A DNA stretch of 64,000 nt, taken from Streptomyces griseochromogenes. GTDB lineage: Bacteria; Actinomycetota; Actinomycetes; Streptomycetales; Streptomycetaceae. The stretch covers positions 9,672,001 to 9,736,000 of the forward strand of contig NZ_CP016279.1 of the NCBI RefSeq assembly GCF_001542625.1, given 5' to 3'. Shown here in pieces: positions 1-6,735 of this stretch (within the stretch, counting starts at the first letter, position 1; each line of letters starts with the position of its first letter). Made by a program: the position numbers and the translations under genes. The notes below the pieces were generated by a model, which saw only the letters and a list, made by a program, of their open reading frames with translations, was not told where the DNA came from and made no database searches.

Positions 1-461
1 TCCTCGTCTTCTCCGGCACCTTCTTCGCGCAGTCCAACCCGCATGTTGCCAAGATGCTCTCCGAGCGTGCTGCCGAGGGCATCCGGGTACGCCTGTGCTT
101 CGGTGACCCAGACGGTCAGGCAGTCGCAATCCGAGGCCGTGAAGAGGGTATCGGCGACACCCTGGCCGCCAAGATCCGGGCCTCGCTGACGTACTACCAC
201 CCCTTGCTGGGTGAGGCCGGATGCGCCGTACGGCTCCACGACACCACGCTCTACACGTCCATGTTCCGCTACGACGACAACCTTCTGATCAATCCGCACA
301 TCTGGGGACAACCTGCCAGCGCCAACCCTCTGCTCCACCTCAAGAGGGCTGGCGGTATCGGGTGGTTCGACAACTACGCTGAGAGCTTCGACTCCGTCTG
401 GGCCGCTGCGCGGCCATGGACGCCCGATCAGGAGAGGACCGCCCCCTATGGGCAGGACTGA
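1..461 (+). CDS. HTH-type regulator, C-terminal part only (DUF5919-like, PLD-like fold)
   Basis: The gene is cut by the left edge; the reading phase is open from base 3 and ends at the TGA at 459-461. About 150 C-terminal residues are visible. They include LVFSGTFFAQSNPHVAKM, a GIRVRLCFGDPDG segment and a closing GGWFDNYAESFDSVWAAARPW-like stretch (GGIGWFDNYAESFDSVW). I recall this pattern from the phospholipase-D-like C-terminal domain (DUF5919) found behind an XRE helix-turn-helix domain in Streptomyces. The HTH would lie outside the window, so the regulator label is inference. The end overlaps the start of the Nudix gene by 14 bp, so the two are probably co-translated. Confidence 0.6.
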   Translation, partial: LVFSGTFFAQSNPHVAKMLSERAAEGIRVRLCFGDPDGQAVAIRGREEGIGDTLAAKIRASLTYYHPLLGEAGCAVRLHDTTLYTSMFRYDDNLLINPHIWGQPASANPLLHLKRAGGIGWFDNYAESFDSVWAAARPWTPDQERTAPYGQD

Positions 462-915
462 GTACTACAACGACCCGGCTGCCCCGAAGGCGAACACCCT
501 CATCCCGGCCAGCAACCTGCTCGTCGTCGACGAGACCGGAGCCATCCTCCTCCAGCGCCGCCGCGACACCGGCCAGTGGGCGCTTCCCGGCGGCGCCCAG
601 GACATCGGCGAGACCGCGGCCGAGTGCGCGGTACGCGAGTGCCTGGAGGAGACCGGCATCATGGCCGAGATCACCGGATTCCTCGGCGTCTACACCAACC
701 CGAACCACATCGTCGCCTACACCGATGGCGAGATCCGCCAGCAGTACGAGAACACCTACATCGGCCGCCCCATCGGCGGAGCCCCCACGATCAACGACGA
801 GGCCGACGGCGTCCGCTTCGTCCAGCCGACCGACCTCGACCAGTACGACATCCACCCGAGCATGCGCCAGCAGATCGGGGACTACCTGGCCGGCACCTAC
901 CCTTACCTCGGCTGA
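448..915 (+). CDS. Nudix hydrolase
   Basis: A 155-residue protein with a complete Nudix box at residues 49-71: G49, E55, R63-E64, E67-E68, G70, matching GX5EX7REUXEEXGU. This makes it a Mg-dependent hydrolase of nucleoside-diphosphate-X compounds; the substrate cannot be read from sequence. The LLQRRRDTGQWALPGG lead-in is typical of MutT-like enzymes. The start at 448 lies inside the end of the upstream regulator gene (14 bp overlap), indicating coupled expression. The 3' end overlaps the convergent HD-domain gene by 13 bp. Regulator, Nudix and HD genes are tightly packed and may form one small cassette. Confidence 0.85.
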   Translation: MGRTEYYNDPAAPKANTLIPASNLLVVDETGAILLQRRRDTGQWALPGGAQDIGETAAECAVRECLEETGIMAEITGFLGVYTNPNHIVAYTDGEIRQQYENTYIGRPIGGAPTINDEADGVRFVQPTDLDQYDIHPSMRQQIGDYLAGTYPYLG

Positions 916-1487
916 GCCGCCAGCGCCGTCTCGATCCTCTCTACGGAGGAGAAGATTTCCGGCGCCGCGCGGCGGATGAATCGGCCGACCACGCTGTCCA
1001 CGCTATAGCGGCCGACGATCTCCGCGATCCGCTCCTGCATACTGGTCCGGCCGCCGTCAGGCGTCGTCGTCATGTCGCAGTACACGAGGGCATCCACCAG
1101 CAGAGGCTCCTCCAGCAAGGGGAACTCCGACGCCAACTCGTCCCGCAGACCACGCTCCTCGGCCTCCAACAGGGCAAAGGAGTGGTTCGCGACCAGCCGC
1201 ACGAGCCGCTCGTCGGCCCCGTGCTCGTCACGAAGAAACCTTGCCCCGTCCAGCGGGTGGAACCCCGTCACGGCCAGCCGAGGCGCGTACCCGACGTCAT
1301 GCAGCGTGGCAGCGGCGATGAGCAGGCCAGCGCCTTCGCCAAAGAGCCCGCTGACTTCGATTGCACGCTCGGCCACGCCTTGCGTATGCGCCCACCTTCG
1401 TGGAAGCGCAGCGCTGAGCTCGGTTTCCGCTACCTGCGTCGCCCACTCAGCAATCAGATCGGCCATGCCGGACTTCCTGCCCCCCAA
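903..1487 (-). CDS. HD-domain protein (putative phosphohydrolase)
   Basis: A 194-residue protein with the metal-binding HD signature: H34 (WAHTQGVA), H63-D64 (TLHDVGY), then H77 and H102 (NHSFA). HD proteins of this size hydrolyse phosphate esters of nucleotides or cyclic nucleotides; the substrate here is unknown. An alternative ATG eight codons in (1466, MADLIAEW) is equally plausible because no strong ribosome site separates the two. The gene converges on the Nudix gene with a 13 bp overlap. Its third-position GC is somewhat lower than genes further right, consistent with the accessory character of this edge. Confidence 0.8.
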   Translation of the reverse strand: MGGRKSGMADLIAEWATQVAETELSAALPRRWAHTQGVAERAIEVSGLFGEGAGLLIAAATLHDVGYAPRLAVTGFHPLDGARFLRDEHGADERLVRLVANHSFALLEAEERGLRDELASEFPLLEEPLLVDALVYCDMTTTPDGGRTSMQERIAEIVGRYSVDSVVGRFIRRAAPEIFSSVERIETALAAQPR

Positions 1488-2287
1488 AGTGCCCCGAGCC
1501 CACGCTGGGCTTCCCGCCGCTCAGACGTACACCGGCTACGACCAAGCATCGTCGTCGCTGCCGAAGCCGAGTCCTCCCTGACATTGTTGATCTGGCCGCT
1601 GTCGTCGACTCCGCTGCCGAGAGGCTAGTTCAGGCGCTGACGTCTCGCTCGGGTTCTACCTTGAACGACCCTCGGCCTATCACTCGCGGTGGTGACGTGT
1701 TCTCCGAGTAGATCGAAGTCTGAACTTACCCTTTCTATCTGGTAGTTACCGAAGGAGATCGACCGTACCCAAAGCCCGGCTCGAATTGGACCAGACGTAT
1801 ACCCTGCTTGCTGAGGTTGAGGCCTTCCGTGCTTTCGTGACCGAAGAGCCGATGCCGGATGGCTTCAACATGCGCCGGCACCTGACCTTCCGCGATAGCA
1901 CGGCGACGGGGATGACCACCGGCCCGATGGCACGCAGATGAATTGAGAACGGATCCAGGACCCGGGCATGGACAAGTATTTCGCGCGGCGGGATCTCGCT
2001 CTGGAGAGTGCCGTTCCATTCCGCGCCTATCGCATGTGAGTCAGAGAGGAGCCGCCTCGAGGACTGTCCTGCTCCGCTCCGTTCGTCGACTCGGCCGAAA
2101 CGGCATTGGACTAGCCGTTGGCTAGGACGTACCAGGCGAGGGCAGTCGGGAATGAGTTTCGGTTCGTGGCCGTGGCGGCATTCCGAGACGCGCTCGTCGG
2201 ATCGTCCGACTAGTCCATCGGCGCGTCCGCCAGAGCATGCGCGGCCACGAACTGGGAAGTCATGCCGCGACACGATCGGAGGCAGTC
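1488..2287. other. 800 bp without a convincing intact gene; decayed reading frames
   Basis: Neither strand gives a recognisable complete protein. A 58-codon frame at 1765-1941 (+) reads KARLELDQTYTLLAEVEAF and is preceded by GAAGGAG at 1751-1757, but begins with GTA instead of GTG and stops early. A second short frame at 1968-2039 (+) reads MDKYFARRDLALESAVPFRA in another phase. Base composition is lower in GC than the flanks. It looks like the remains of one or more genes, perhaps of a mobile element; I do not recognise the parent. Longer minus-strand frames here have no protein-like features. Confidence 0.5.
1765..1941 (+). pseudogene. Possible gene remnant, 58 codons, start lost
   Basis: The open frame starts at GTA (1765) where GTG would be expected, eight bases after the ribosome-site-like GAAGGAG, and ends at TGA 1939-1941. 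The product has ordinary protein-like composition, with TEEPMPDGFNMRRHLTFRDS in the middle. The AT-richer stretch just upstream (about 1715-1750) looks like promoter DNA. If GTA is a mutated GTG, this is a recently inactivated or truncated small gene. A sequencing error is also possible. Family not recognised. Confidence 0.35.
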
Positions 2288-2524
2288 ATGGCAGGTTTTC
2301 TCGACCGGGCCAAGGAGCAGGCCCAGAGTGCCCTGAACCAGGGCAAGCAGAAGGTGGACGAGCTGCAGCAGCAGCGCGCTGGTAATGATCTGCTGAAGCA
2401 GCTCGGTGCGGCGTACTACGCCGAGCAGCGTGGGAGTGGGTCGGTGCAGGCCACTCAGGACGCGCTGACCGCTTTGGAGGCTCACATCGCCGCTCATGGG
2501 GACGGATTCCTGCGCGGAGCTTGA
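2288..2524 (+). CDS. Small alpha-helical hypothetical protein
   Basis: A 78-residue protein starting at ATG 2288, chosen because GGAGG sits 6 bp upstream (2278-2282); the longer open frame has no such site. It reads MAGFLDRAKEQAQSALNQGK then a Gln/Lys-rich helix (KVDELQQQR), giving a probable coiled coil, and a C-terminal segment rich in Ala and Gln. There is no signal peptide or membrane segment. I recall close relatives as conserved small hypotheticals in Streptomyces with no assigned function. A perfect hairpin terminator follows. Confidence 0.75.
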   Translation: MAGFLDRAKEQAQSALNQGKQKVDELQQQRAGNDLLKQLGAAYYAEQRGSGSVQATQDALTALEAHIAAHGDGFLRGA

Positions 2525-2552
2525 GACAACAAACGCCCGGCCGTACTCACGC

Positions 2553-2587
2553 GGTCCGGCACGCGGCGGGGTGCCGCGTGCCGGACC
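2553..2587. terminator. Bidirectional hairpin terminator
   Basis: A perfect 15 bp inverted repeat, left arm 2553-2567 and right arm 2573-2587, around the loop GGGGT. It lies between the convergent small helical gene (ends 2524) and the chaplin gene (ends 2599), so it can serve both. There is no T-tract, as is common in Streptomyces. Confidence 0.85.
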
Positions 2588-2598
2588 GGCGGACAGTC

Positions 2599-2835
2599 CT
2601 ATTCGTTCACGCAGAGGTTGCCGGCCGCGGGGTTGAGAAGCCCGACGACATTGATGGTGTTGCCGCACACGTTGACCGGCACGTGTACGGGCGCCTGAAC
2701 CACGTTGCCGCTCAGGACTCCCGGAGAGTACGCGGCAACGCCTTCGGCTCCGGCGTCGGCGGCTGCCGCGCCTGCGCATCCGAGGATTGCGGTGGCAGCG
2801 AGAGCGGCGGCGGCCAGAGTGATACGTCCACGCAT
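2599..2835 (-). CDS. Short chaplin (hydrophobic aerial-hyphae surface protein)
   Basis: A 78-residue secreted protein. A signal peptide (MRGRITLAAAALAATAILG, cleavage near ADA at 25-27) is followed by one chaplin domain (39-78) containing GNVVQAPVHVPVNVCGNT and ending NPAAGNLCVNE. The two conserved Cys (57 and 75) make it a ChpF/G/H-type short chaplin, not the Cys-free ChpE type. Chaplins assemble into amyloid-like films that let aerial hyphae leave the aqueous phase. The start at 2835 is preceded by AAGGAG. It is not linked to another chaplin or rodlin gene here. Confidence 0.93.
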   Translation of the reverse strand: MRGRITLAAAALAATAILGCAGAAAADAGAEGVAAYSPGVLSGNVVQAPVHVPVNVCGNTINVVGLLNPAAGNLCVNE

Positions 2836-2933
2836 GGTGTTCTCCTTCTTATGGAGGGCAATCGCTCTCGATAGCTCTCCCGGCATTCGGTAGAAAAACG
2901 CCGGTACAGGAGCGGTCTGGGCAAACCACACGT

Positions 2934-3758
2934 TCAGTTGGATGTGATCGTGCGCCAGAGTTCTGCCATCTCCTCCGCCACCCCGGGAGCCGACAGCAGC
3001 AGCGGTTCGTCGTAAGCAGGTACCCGCGGGAGCGCCACCGCTCCCGCCTCCGTGGCGATCAGGTACGCCGGGAGGCCGTCCACCGCGTGGAATTCGCCGA
3101 TGGCCGCGACGGTGGCCCGGCCTGCGGCTACCTGGGCCAGGGAGAGGGCCGTCGAGCCCATCACCCTTGCCGTGCAGTGGCGGGCGGACAGGGCGGCCAA
3201 GAGGGCGTCCAGGCCCGGCCAGTGGGCGTGGGCCGCCCATTCCGTGAGGAAGGCGTGGCCCGTGAGGGTGGTGTGAGTGGCTGCGCGGATGGGAGTGCCG
3301 TTCAGGTGGGCGCCCCTTCCCCGGATCGCCGTGAAGGTCTCGCCTCGCCAGGGGTCGGCCACCAGACCGAGCAAGGGGGTGCCGTCGGGGGCCGCCAGGC
3401 CCAGGGAGAATGAGCACCAGCCGATGCCGTGGGCGTAGTTCGTCGTGCCGTCCACCGGGTCCACCACCCAGTACGGGGCGTTCGGAGTCGCCGGCTCGTG
3501 GGTGCCGTACTCCTCGCCCTCGATGCCGTGGGTCGGGAAGGCCGTCCGCAGGACCGAGCGGACGTGTGCCTCGATCGTCTCGTCCGTCTGCGTGACGATG
3601 TCCGCCGGGCTCGCCTTCTCTCGTACCTCGCCGCCAGGCGGGCGGCGGATCGCCTCCGACGCCCAGGCGGCCAGGTCGGTCGCGACCGTCAGGGCTCGGT
3701 CGAGGTCCAGGTCGTCGTCGTTCAGGTCCTGGTCGGGATGCGGGTCGCGGTCGTTCAC
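2934..3758 (-). CDS. Inositol monophosphatase family phosphatase
   Basis: A 274-residue protein of the IMPase/FBPase/CysQ superfamily of Mg-dependent phosphomonoesterases. Visible motifs are KASPADIVTQTD (48-59), the metal-ligand Glu pair GEE (81-83) and the hallmark DPVDGTTN (100-107). The usual C-terminal metal motif WDxAAG is altered to AVDGLPA: D227 is kept but the Trp and the Ala-Ala-Gly are not. The N-terminus is acidic (runs of Asp at 10-20). The substrate cannot be assigned; inositol-1-phosphate, histidinol-phosphate or PAP-type substrates all occur in the family. Confidence 0.85.
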   Translation of the reverse strand: MNDRDPHPDQDLNDDDLDLDRALTVATDLAAWASEAIRRPPGGEVREKASPADIVTQTDETIEAHVRSVLRTAFPTHGIEGEEYGTHEPATPNAPYWVVDPVDGTTNYAHGIGWCSFSLGLAAPDGTPLLGLVADPWRGETFTAIRGRGAHLNGTPIRAATHTTLTGHAFLTEWAAHAHWPGLDALLAALSARHCTARVMGSTALSLAQVAAGRATVAAIGEFHAVDGLPAYLIATEAGAVALPRVPAYDEPLLLSAPGVAEEMAELWRTITSN

Positions 3759-3812
3759 AGGGCTTTACCGCCGGTCTGATCGGGGACGGTCCTCAGGGCC
3801 GAGGGGTCGAAG

Positions 3813-4337
3813 CTACTCGCCCTCGGCCCGTACAGCCTTCTCCATGAGCGTGAACGACTTGGGTGTGCCGCCTGGCTGTGGCTTGCCCTCCTTGTGACCG
3901 GCGACCCGATAGCCGGCGTTCAGGTAGTACGTGTTCAGGCGGGTGTTGCCGGCCAGGCAGTCCAGGCGTGCCGACGTCCGGCCCGCCGCGGCCACGCGGC
4001 GCTCCGCGGCTCGCAGGAGCAGACGGCCCGTACCGGGCGGGGCACTGCCGTGGTTCACCATCAGGCGGTGGATGTAACCGGCCACCGCCGGCTGCGGTCC
4101 CCACGCGTCCTCGTCCTCCCACCACAGCTCCCAGGCTCCGGCGAGTCGGCCCCCGGCCTCCGCGAGCCAGACCTCTCCGCTCTTCATGATCCGGCGGAAG
4201 TGGTCCTCGTCCAGCTCGCCCGGCTCCCACTGGCCGGTGATGCCCCGCGCCAGCATCCAGCGGGCGGCCGCGTCGCGCAGGTGAACGAGAGAGGCGACGT
4301 CGGCATCTTCAGCGAGGCGGAGATGTATGTCGTTCAC
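3813..4337 (-). CDS. GNAT family N-acetyltransferase
   Basis: Predicted acetyl-CoA-dependent transferase. From the GTG at 4337 it is 174 residues and begins VNDIHLRLAEDADVASLVHL, the usual first strand and helix of a GNAT fold. The frame is open to an ATG at 4400, but those extra 21 residues look non-conserved. GNAT core features are WLAEAGGRLAGAWELWW (central strands), YIHRLMVN with the degenerate acetyl-CoA loop (PPGTGRLLLRAAERR), and NTYYLNAGYRV near the C-terminus. The substrate is unknown. It lies 54 bp downstream of the phosphatase gene start and runs in the same direction. Confidence 0.8.
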   Translation of the reverse strand: MNDIHLRLAEDADVASLVHLRDAAARWMLARGITGQWEPGELDEDHFRRIMKSGEVWLAEAGGRLAGAWELWWEDEDAWGPQPAVAGYIHRLMVNHGSAPPGTGRLLLRAAERRVAAAGRTSARLDCLAGNTRLNTYYLNAGYRVAGHKEGKPQPGGTPKSFTLMEKAVRAEGE

Positions 4338-4626
4338 GATGCGATCTTCACATGGGGGGCGAGTTGGGCTCTCGGCCGATCTTGGAGTGGAGAGGGACAC
4401 GGGGATTGCCGTATGGGTGGGTGCCAGGTGTCACCCGCGGGTGTCCACGGCCAGGTGTCCGCGGGCTGCGGGCGTTCATGAGATGCGGGCGGACTCCCTC
4501 CGGGCCTGAAAGCTGAGGCACCTCGACTCAAGTTTGAAGTGTCCGGCCGCATGCCGGTTAGCCTCGGCGCAGACAAAGGCACAGCAAGCGGAACAGACAC
4601 AGGCACAGATACACGAGGAGGCACTC

Positions 4627-4929
4627 ATGGCCAGGGTTCCCAGCGCGGTGGTCGCCGCGACCGGGCTCGTCGGTGGGTACGGCGTCGCCCGCTGGACCAA
4701 GAAGCGGCAGCTCGGCGGGGCCGTCCTGGCCGTCGCGGGGGCCGCCGCCGCGCAGCAGTGGCGCAAGCAGGCGGGCGGGAAGGCCGCCGGTGCACTGAGC
4801 GCCGCGTACGTCGCCGCGTTCGCCGGGTCCCACCCGCTGGCAAAGAAGGTCGGCGCCTGGCCGTCCGTCCTCGGCGTCGCGGGCGCCGTGGCCCTCGCTT
4901 CCTGGGCCGTCGCCGACCGCAGGGGCTGA
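4627..4929 (+). CDS. Small Ala-rich membrane protein
   Basis: A 100-residue protein. ATG 4627 was chosen because GAGGAGG lies just upstream (about 4615-4621), while the longer open frame lacks such a site. It has three hydrophobic stretches: residues 5-17, about 26-38, and 78-93 (VLGVAGAVALASWAVA), separated by basic segments (WTKKRQ, WRKQAGGK). Probably an inner-membrane protein; no family recognised. It is followed closely by the convergent GlxA-type regulator. Confidence 0.7.
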   Translation: MARVPSAVVAATGLVGGYGVARWTKKRQLGGAVLAVAGAAAAQQWRKQAGGKAAGALSAAYVAAFAGSHPLAKKVGAWPSVLGVAGAVALASWAVADRRG

Positions 4930-4998
4930 GCCGAGCCACCGCGGCGGCTGACCCGGACGATCGCGGCGGCCGGCCTCCGGCGAAGAAACGACGCCGAG

Positions 4999-6063
4999 TC
5001 AGCCGACCGCCGGCGGCGAACCGTTCGCCGGTGACCAGTCGTTCGCCGATGCCGAGCCGTTCGCCGGTGACCAGTCGTTCGCCGATGCCGAGCCGTTCGT
5101 CGATGTCGAGCCGTTCGTCGAGCGGAACGACCTCCGATACGCCTGCGGGCTCGTCCCCACCACCCGGCGGAAACGCTCCCTGAAGGCCGTCGGCGAGCCG
5201 AAACCCGCCTGTGCGGCGATCCGCTCCACGGGGTACGGCGTCGTCTCCAGCAGGTACTGCGCCCGCCGCACCCGCGCCCGGTGCAGCCACTGCAGCGGTG
5301 TCGTGCCGGTCTGCTCGCGGAAGCGGCGGTTGAGGGTGCGGCTGCTCATGCGGGCCTGAGCCGCGATCTCGTCCAGGGTGAGCTCGCGGTCGCAGTGGTC
5401 CTCCAGCCAGGCCAGAAGGGGCTCCAGGGTGGCGCCTGCGGGCGCCGGGGGCAGGTCGTGGACGATGAACTGGGCCTGCCCGCCCTCCCGTTCCAGCGGC
5501 ATCACGGACATCCGGGCCGCGTGCGCGGCGACCGCCGAGCCGTGGTCCTTGCGGATCATGTGCAGGCACATGTCCATGGCCGCGGCGGCGCCCGCCGAGG
5601 TGAGGAACTGGCCGTTGTCGACGTAGAGGACGTTCGGGTCGACGGTGATCGCCGGGAACTTCGCCGCGAGATCCGCGGCCGCGCGCCAGTGCGTCGTCGC
5701 CCGCCGGCCGTCCAGCAGACCCGTGGCCGCGAACACGAACGCGCCCACACAGATCGACGCGATGCGCGTGCCGTTCGCCGCCGCCGCGCGCACCGCCTCC
5801 GCGACGCCCGGCGGCAGCTGCGCGGCCGGGTCGGCGACGCCCGGGAGGATGATCGTGTCCGCTTCCGCCAGCGCCGCCAGGCCGTGCGGCGCCCGCACCG
5901 CGAAGACACCCGCGCCCGCGCTCACCTCCCCGGCCGGGGAGCAGACCCGCACCCGGTAGGCGGGACGGCCGTCGGGCAGCCGCGCCCAGCCGAACGTGTC
6001 GATCGGGACGGAGAGATCGAACGGGATCACCTGGTCCAGCGCCAGGACGGCGACAGCGTGCAT
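4999..6063 (-). CDS. GlxA family AraC-type transcriptional regulator
   Basis: A 354-residue regulator. Residues 1-190 form a DJ-1/PfpI-like class I amidotransferase domain (MHAVAVLALDQVIPFDLSVP start, IASICVGAFVFAATGLLDGR with the nucleophile-elbow Cys). Residues about 215-315 are an AraC/XylS double helix-turn-helix (LTLDEIAAQARMSSRTLNRR, then FGSPTAFRERFRRVVGTSP). The last 40 residues are a Ser/Asn-rich repeat tail encoded by a short tandem DNA repeat; it is not part of the family core. The ligand is unknown. The gene is monocistronic, convergent with the small membrane protein. Confidence 0.88.
   Translation of the reverse strand: MHAVAVLALDQVIPFDLSVPIDTFGWARLPDGRPAYRVRVCSPAGEVSAGAGVFAVRAPHGLAALAEADTIILPGVADPAAQLPPGVAEAVRAAAANGTRIASICVGAFVFAATGLLDGRRATTHWRAAADLAAKFPAITVDPNVLYVDNGQFLTSAGAAAAMDMCLHMIRKDHGSAVAAHAARMSVMPLEREGGQAQFIVHDLPPAPAGATLEPLLAWLEDHCDRELTLDEIAAQARMSSRTLNRRFREQTGTTPLQWLHRARVRRAQYLLETTPYPVERIAAQAGFGSPTAFRERFRRVVGTSPQAYRRSFRSTNGSTSTNGSASANDWSPANGSASANDWSPANGSPPAVG
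5030..5118. repeat. Tandem minisatellite inside the 3' end of the GlxA-type gene
   Basis: A 36 bp unit beginning CCGTTCGCCGGTGACCAGTC occurs twice in succession (starting near 5030 and 5066). It continues into a shorter 15 bp period (CCGTTCGTCGATGTCGAG). In the minus reading frame it encodes repeated SANDWSPANG and STNGS units that form the protein's C-terminal tail. Copy number is probably variable between strains. Confidence 0.85.
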
Positions 6064-6226
6064 GGCAGGAACCTAGCCCTACGACGGATTGTCGCCAAGC
6101 CGGTCAGGGCGGCTCTTCTCCTCCGGCCCCCTGAGAGGCTCTTTGAGAAGCGGGCTGGCGAGAATCCGTCACTCACTGGCAATCCCGCCACTTCCCCAAG
6201 ATCCGCACCGCGCCTAACGTCCGTGC

Positions 6227-6676
6227 GTGACCAAGTTCCTCCTCGCCGTCCACGTCCTCGCCGCGATCGTCGCCATCGGGCCCGTCACCGTCGCCGCCAG
6301 CATGTTCCCACCCGCCGCCCGCCGGGCCCTGGCCGCCCCGGACGACACACGTGCCACGCAGACGCTCCAGCTGCTGCACCGGATCTGCCGGATCTACGCC
6401 GTCGTCGGCGTCGTCGTCCCGGTCTTCGGGTTCGCCACCGCGAGCGACATGGGCGTGCTCGGCAGCGCCTGGCTGATCGTGTCCATCGCGCTCACGGCCC
6501 TGGCCGCCCTCGTGCTCGCCGCGCTGGTGCTGCCGGCCCAGACCGCACTGGTGGAGGGCGCGGGCTCGCGTGAGAAGACGGTGCGGCTGGCCATGTTCAC
6601 CGGGGTGTTCAACCTGCTGTGGGCGGCCGTGACGATCCTGATGATCGTGCGGCCGGGGTCGACCACCGGAGCCTGA
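6227..6676 (+). CDS. DUF2269-like integral membrane protein
   Basis: A 149-residue protein with four predicted membrane helices (about 3-25, 53-72, 79-103, 124-142). It starts at GTG 6227 with FLLAVHVLAAIVAIGPVTVA. The short loops and the HxLAAIxAIGP opening resemble the DUF2269 family of small four-helix membrane proteins; no function is assigned to these. Sixty bases separate it from the alginate lyase gene that follows on the same strand. Confidence 0.7.
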   Translation: MTKFLLAVHVLAAIVAIGPVTVAASMFPPAARRALAAPDDTRATQTLQLLHRICRIYAVVGVVVPVFGFATASDMGVLGSAWLIVSIALTALAALVLAALVLPAQTALVEGAGSREKTVRLAMFTGVFNLLWAAVTILMIVRPGSTTGA

Positions 6677-6735
6677 GCCCGCCACCGGAGCCCGAGTTTC
6701 TGTTATCGGCGGCCGTATCCGTGCGTCTCCGGGGC

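Noticed and set aside
1746..2273. Long minus-strand open frame in the left gap
   Set aside because: It has no ribosome site, no recognisable domain and an odd composition; it shadows the better plus-strand fragments.
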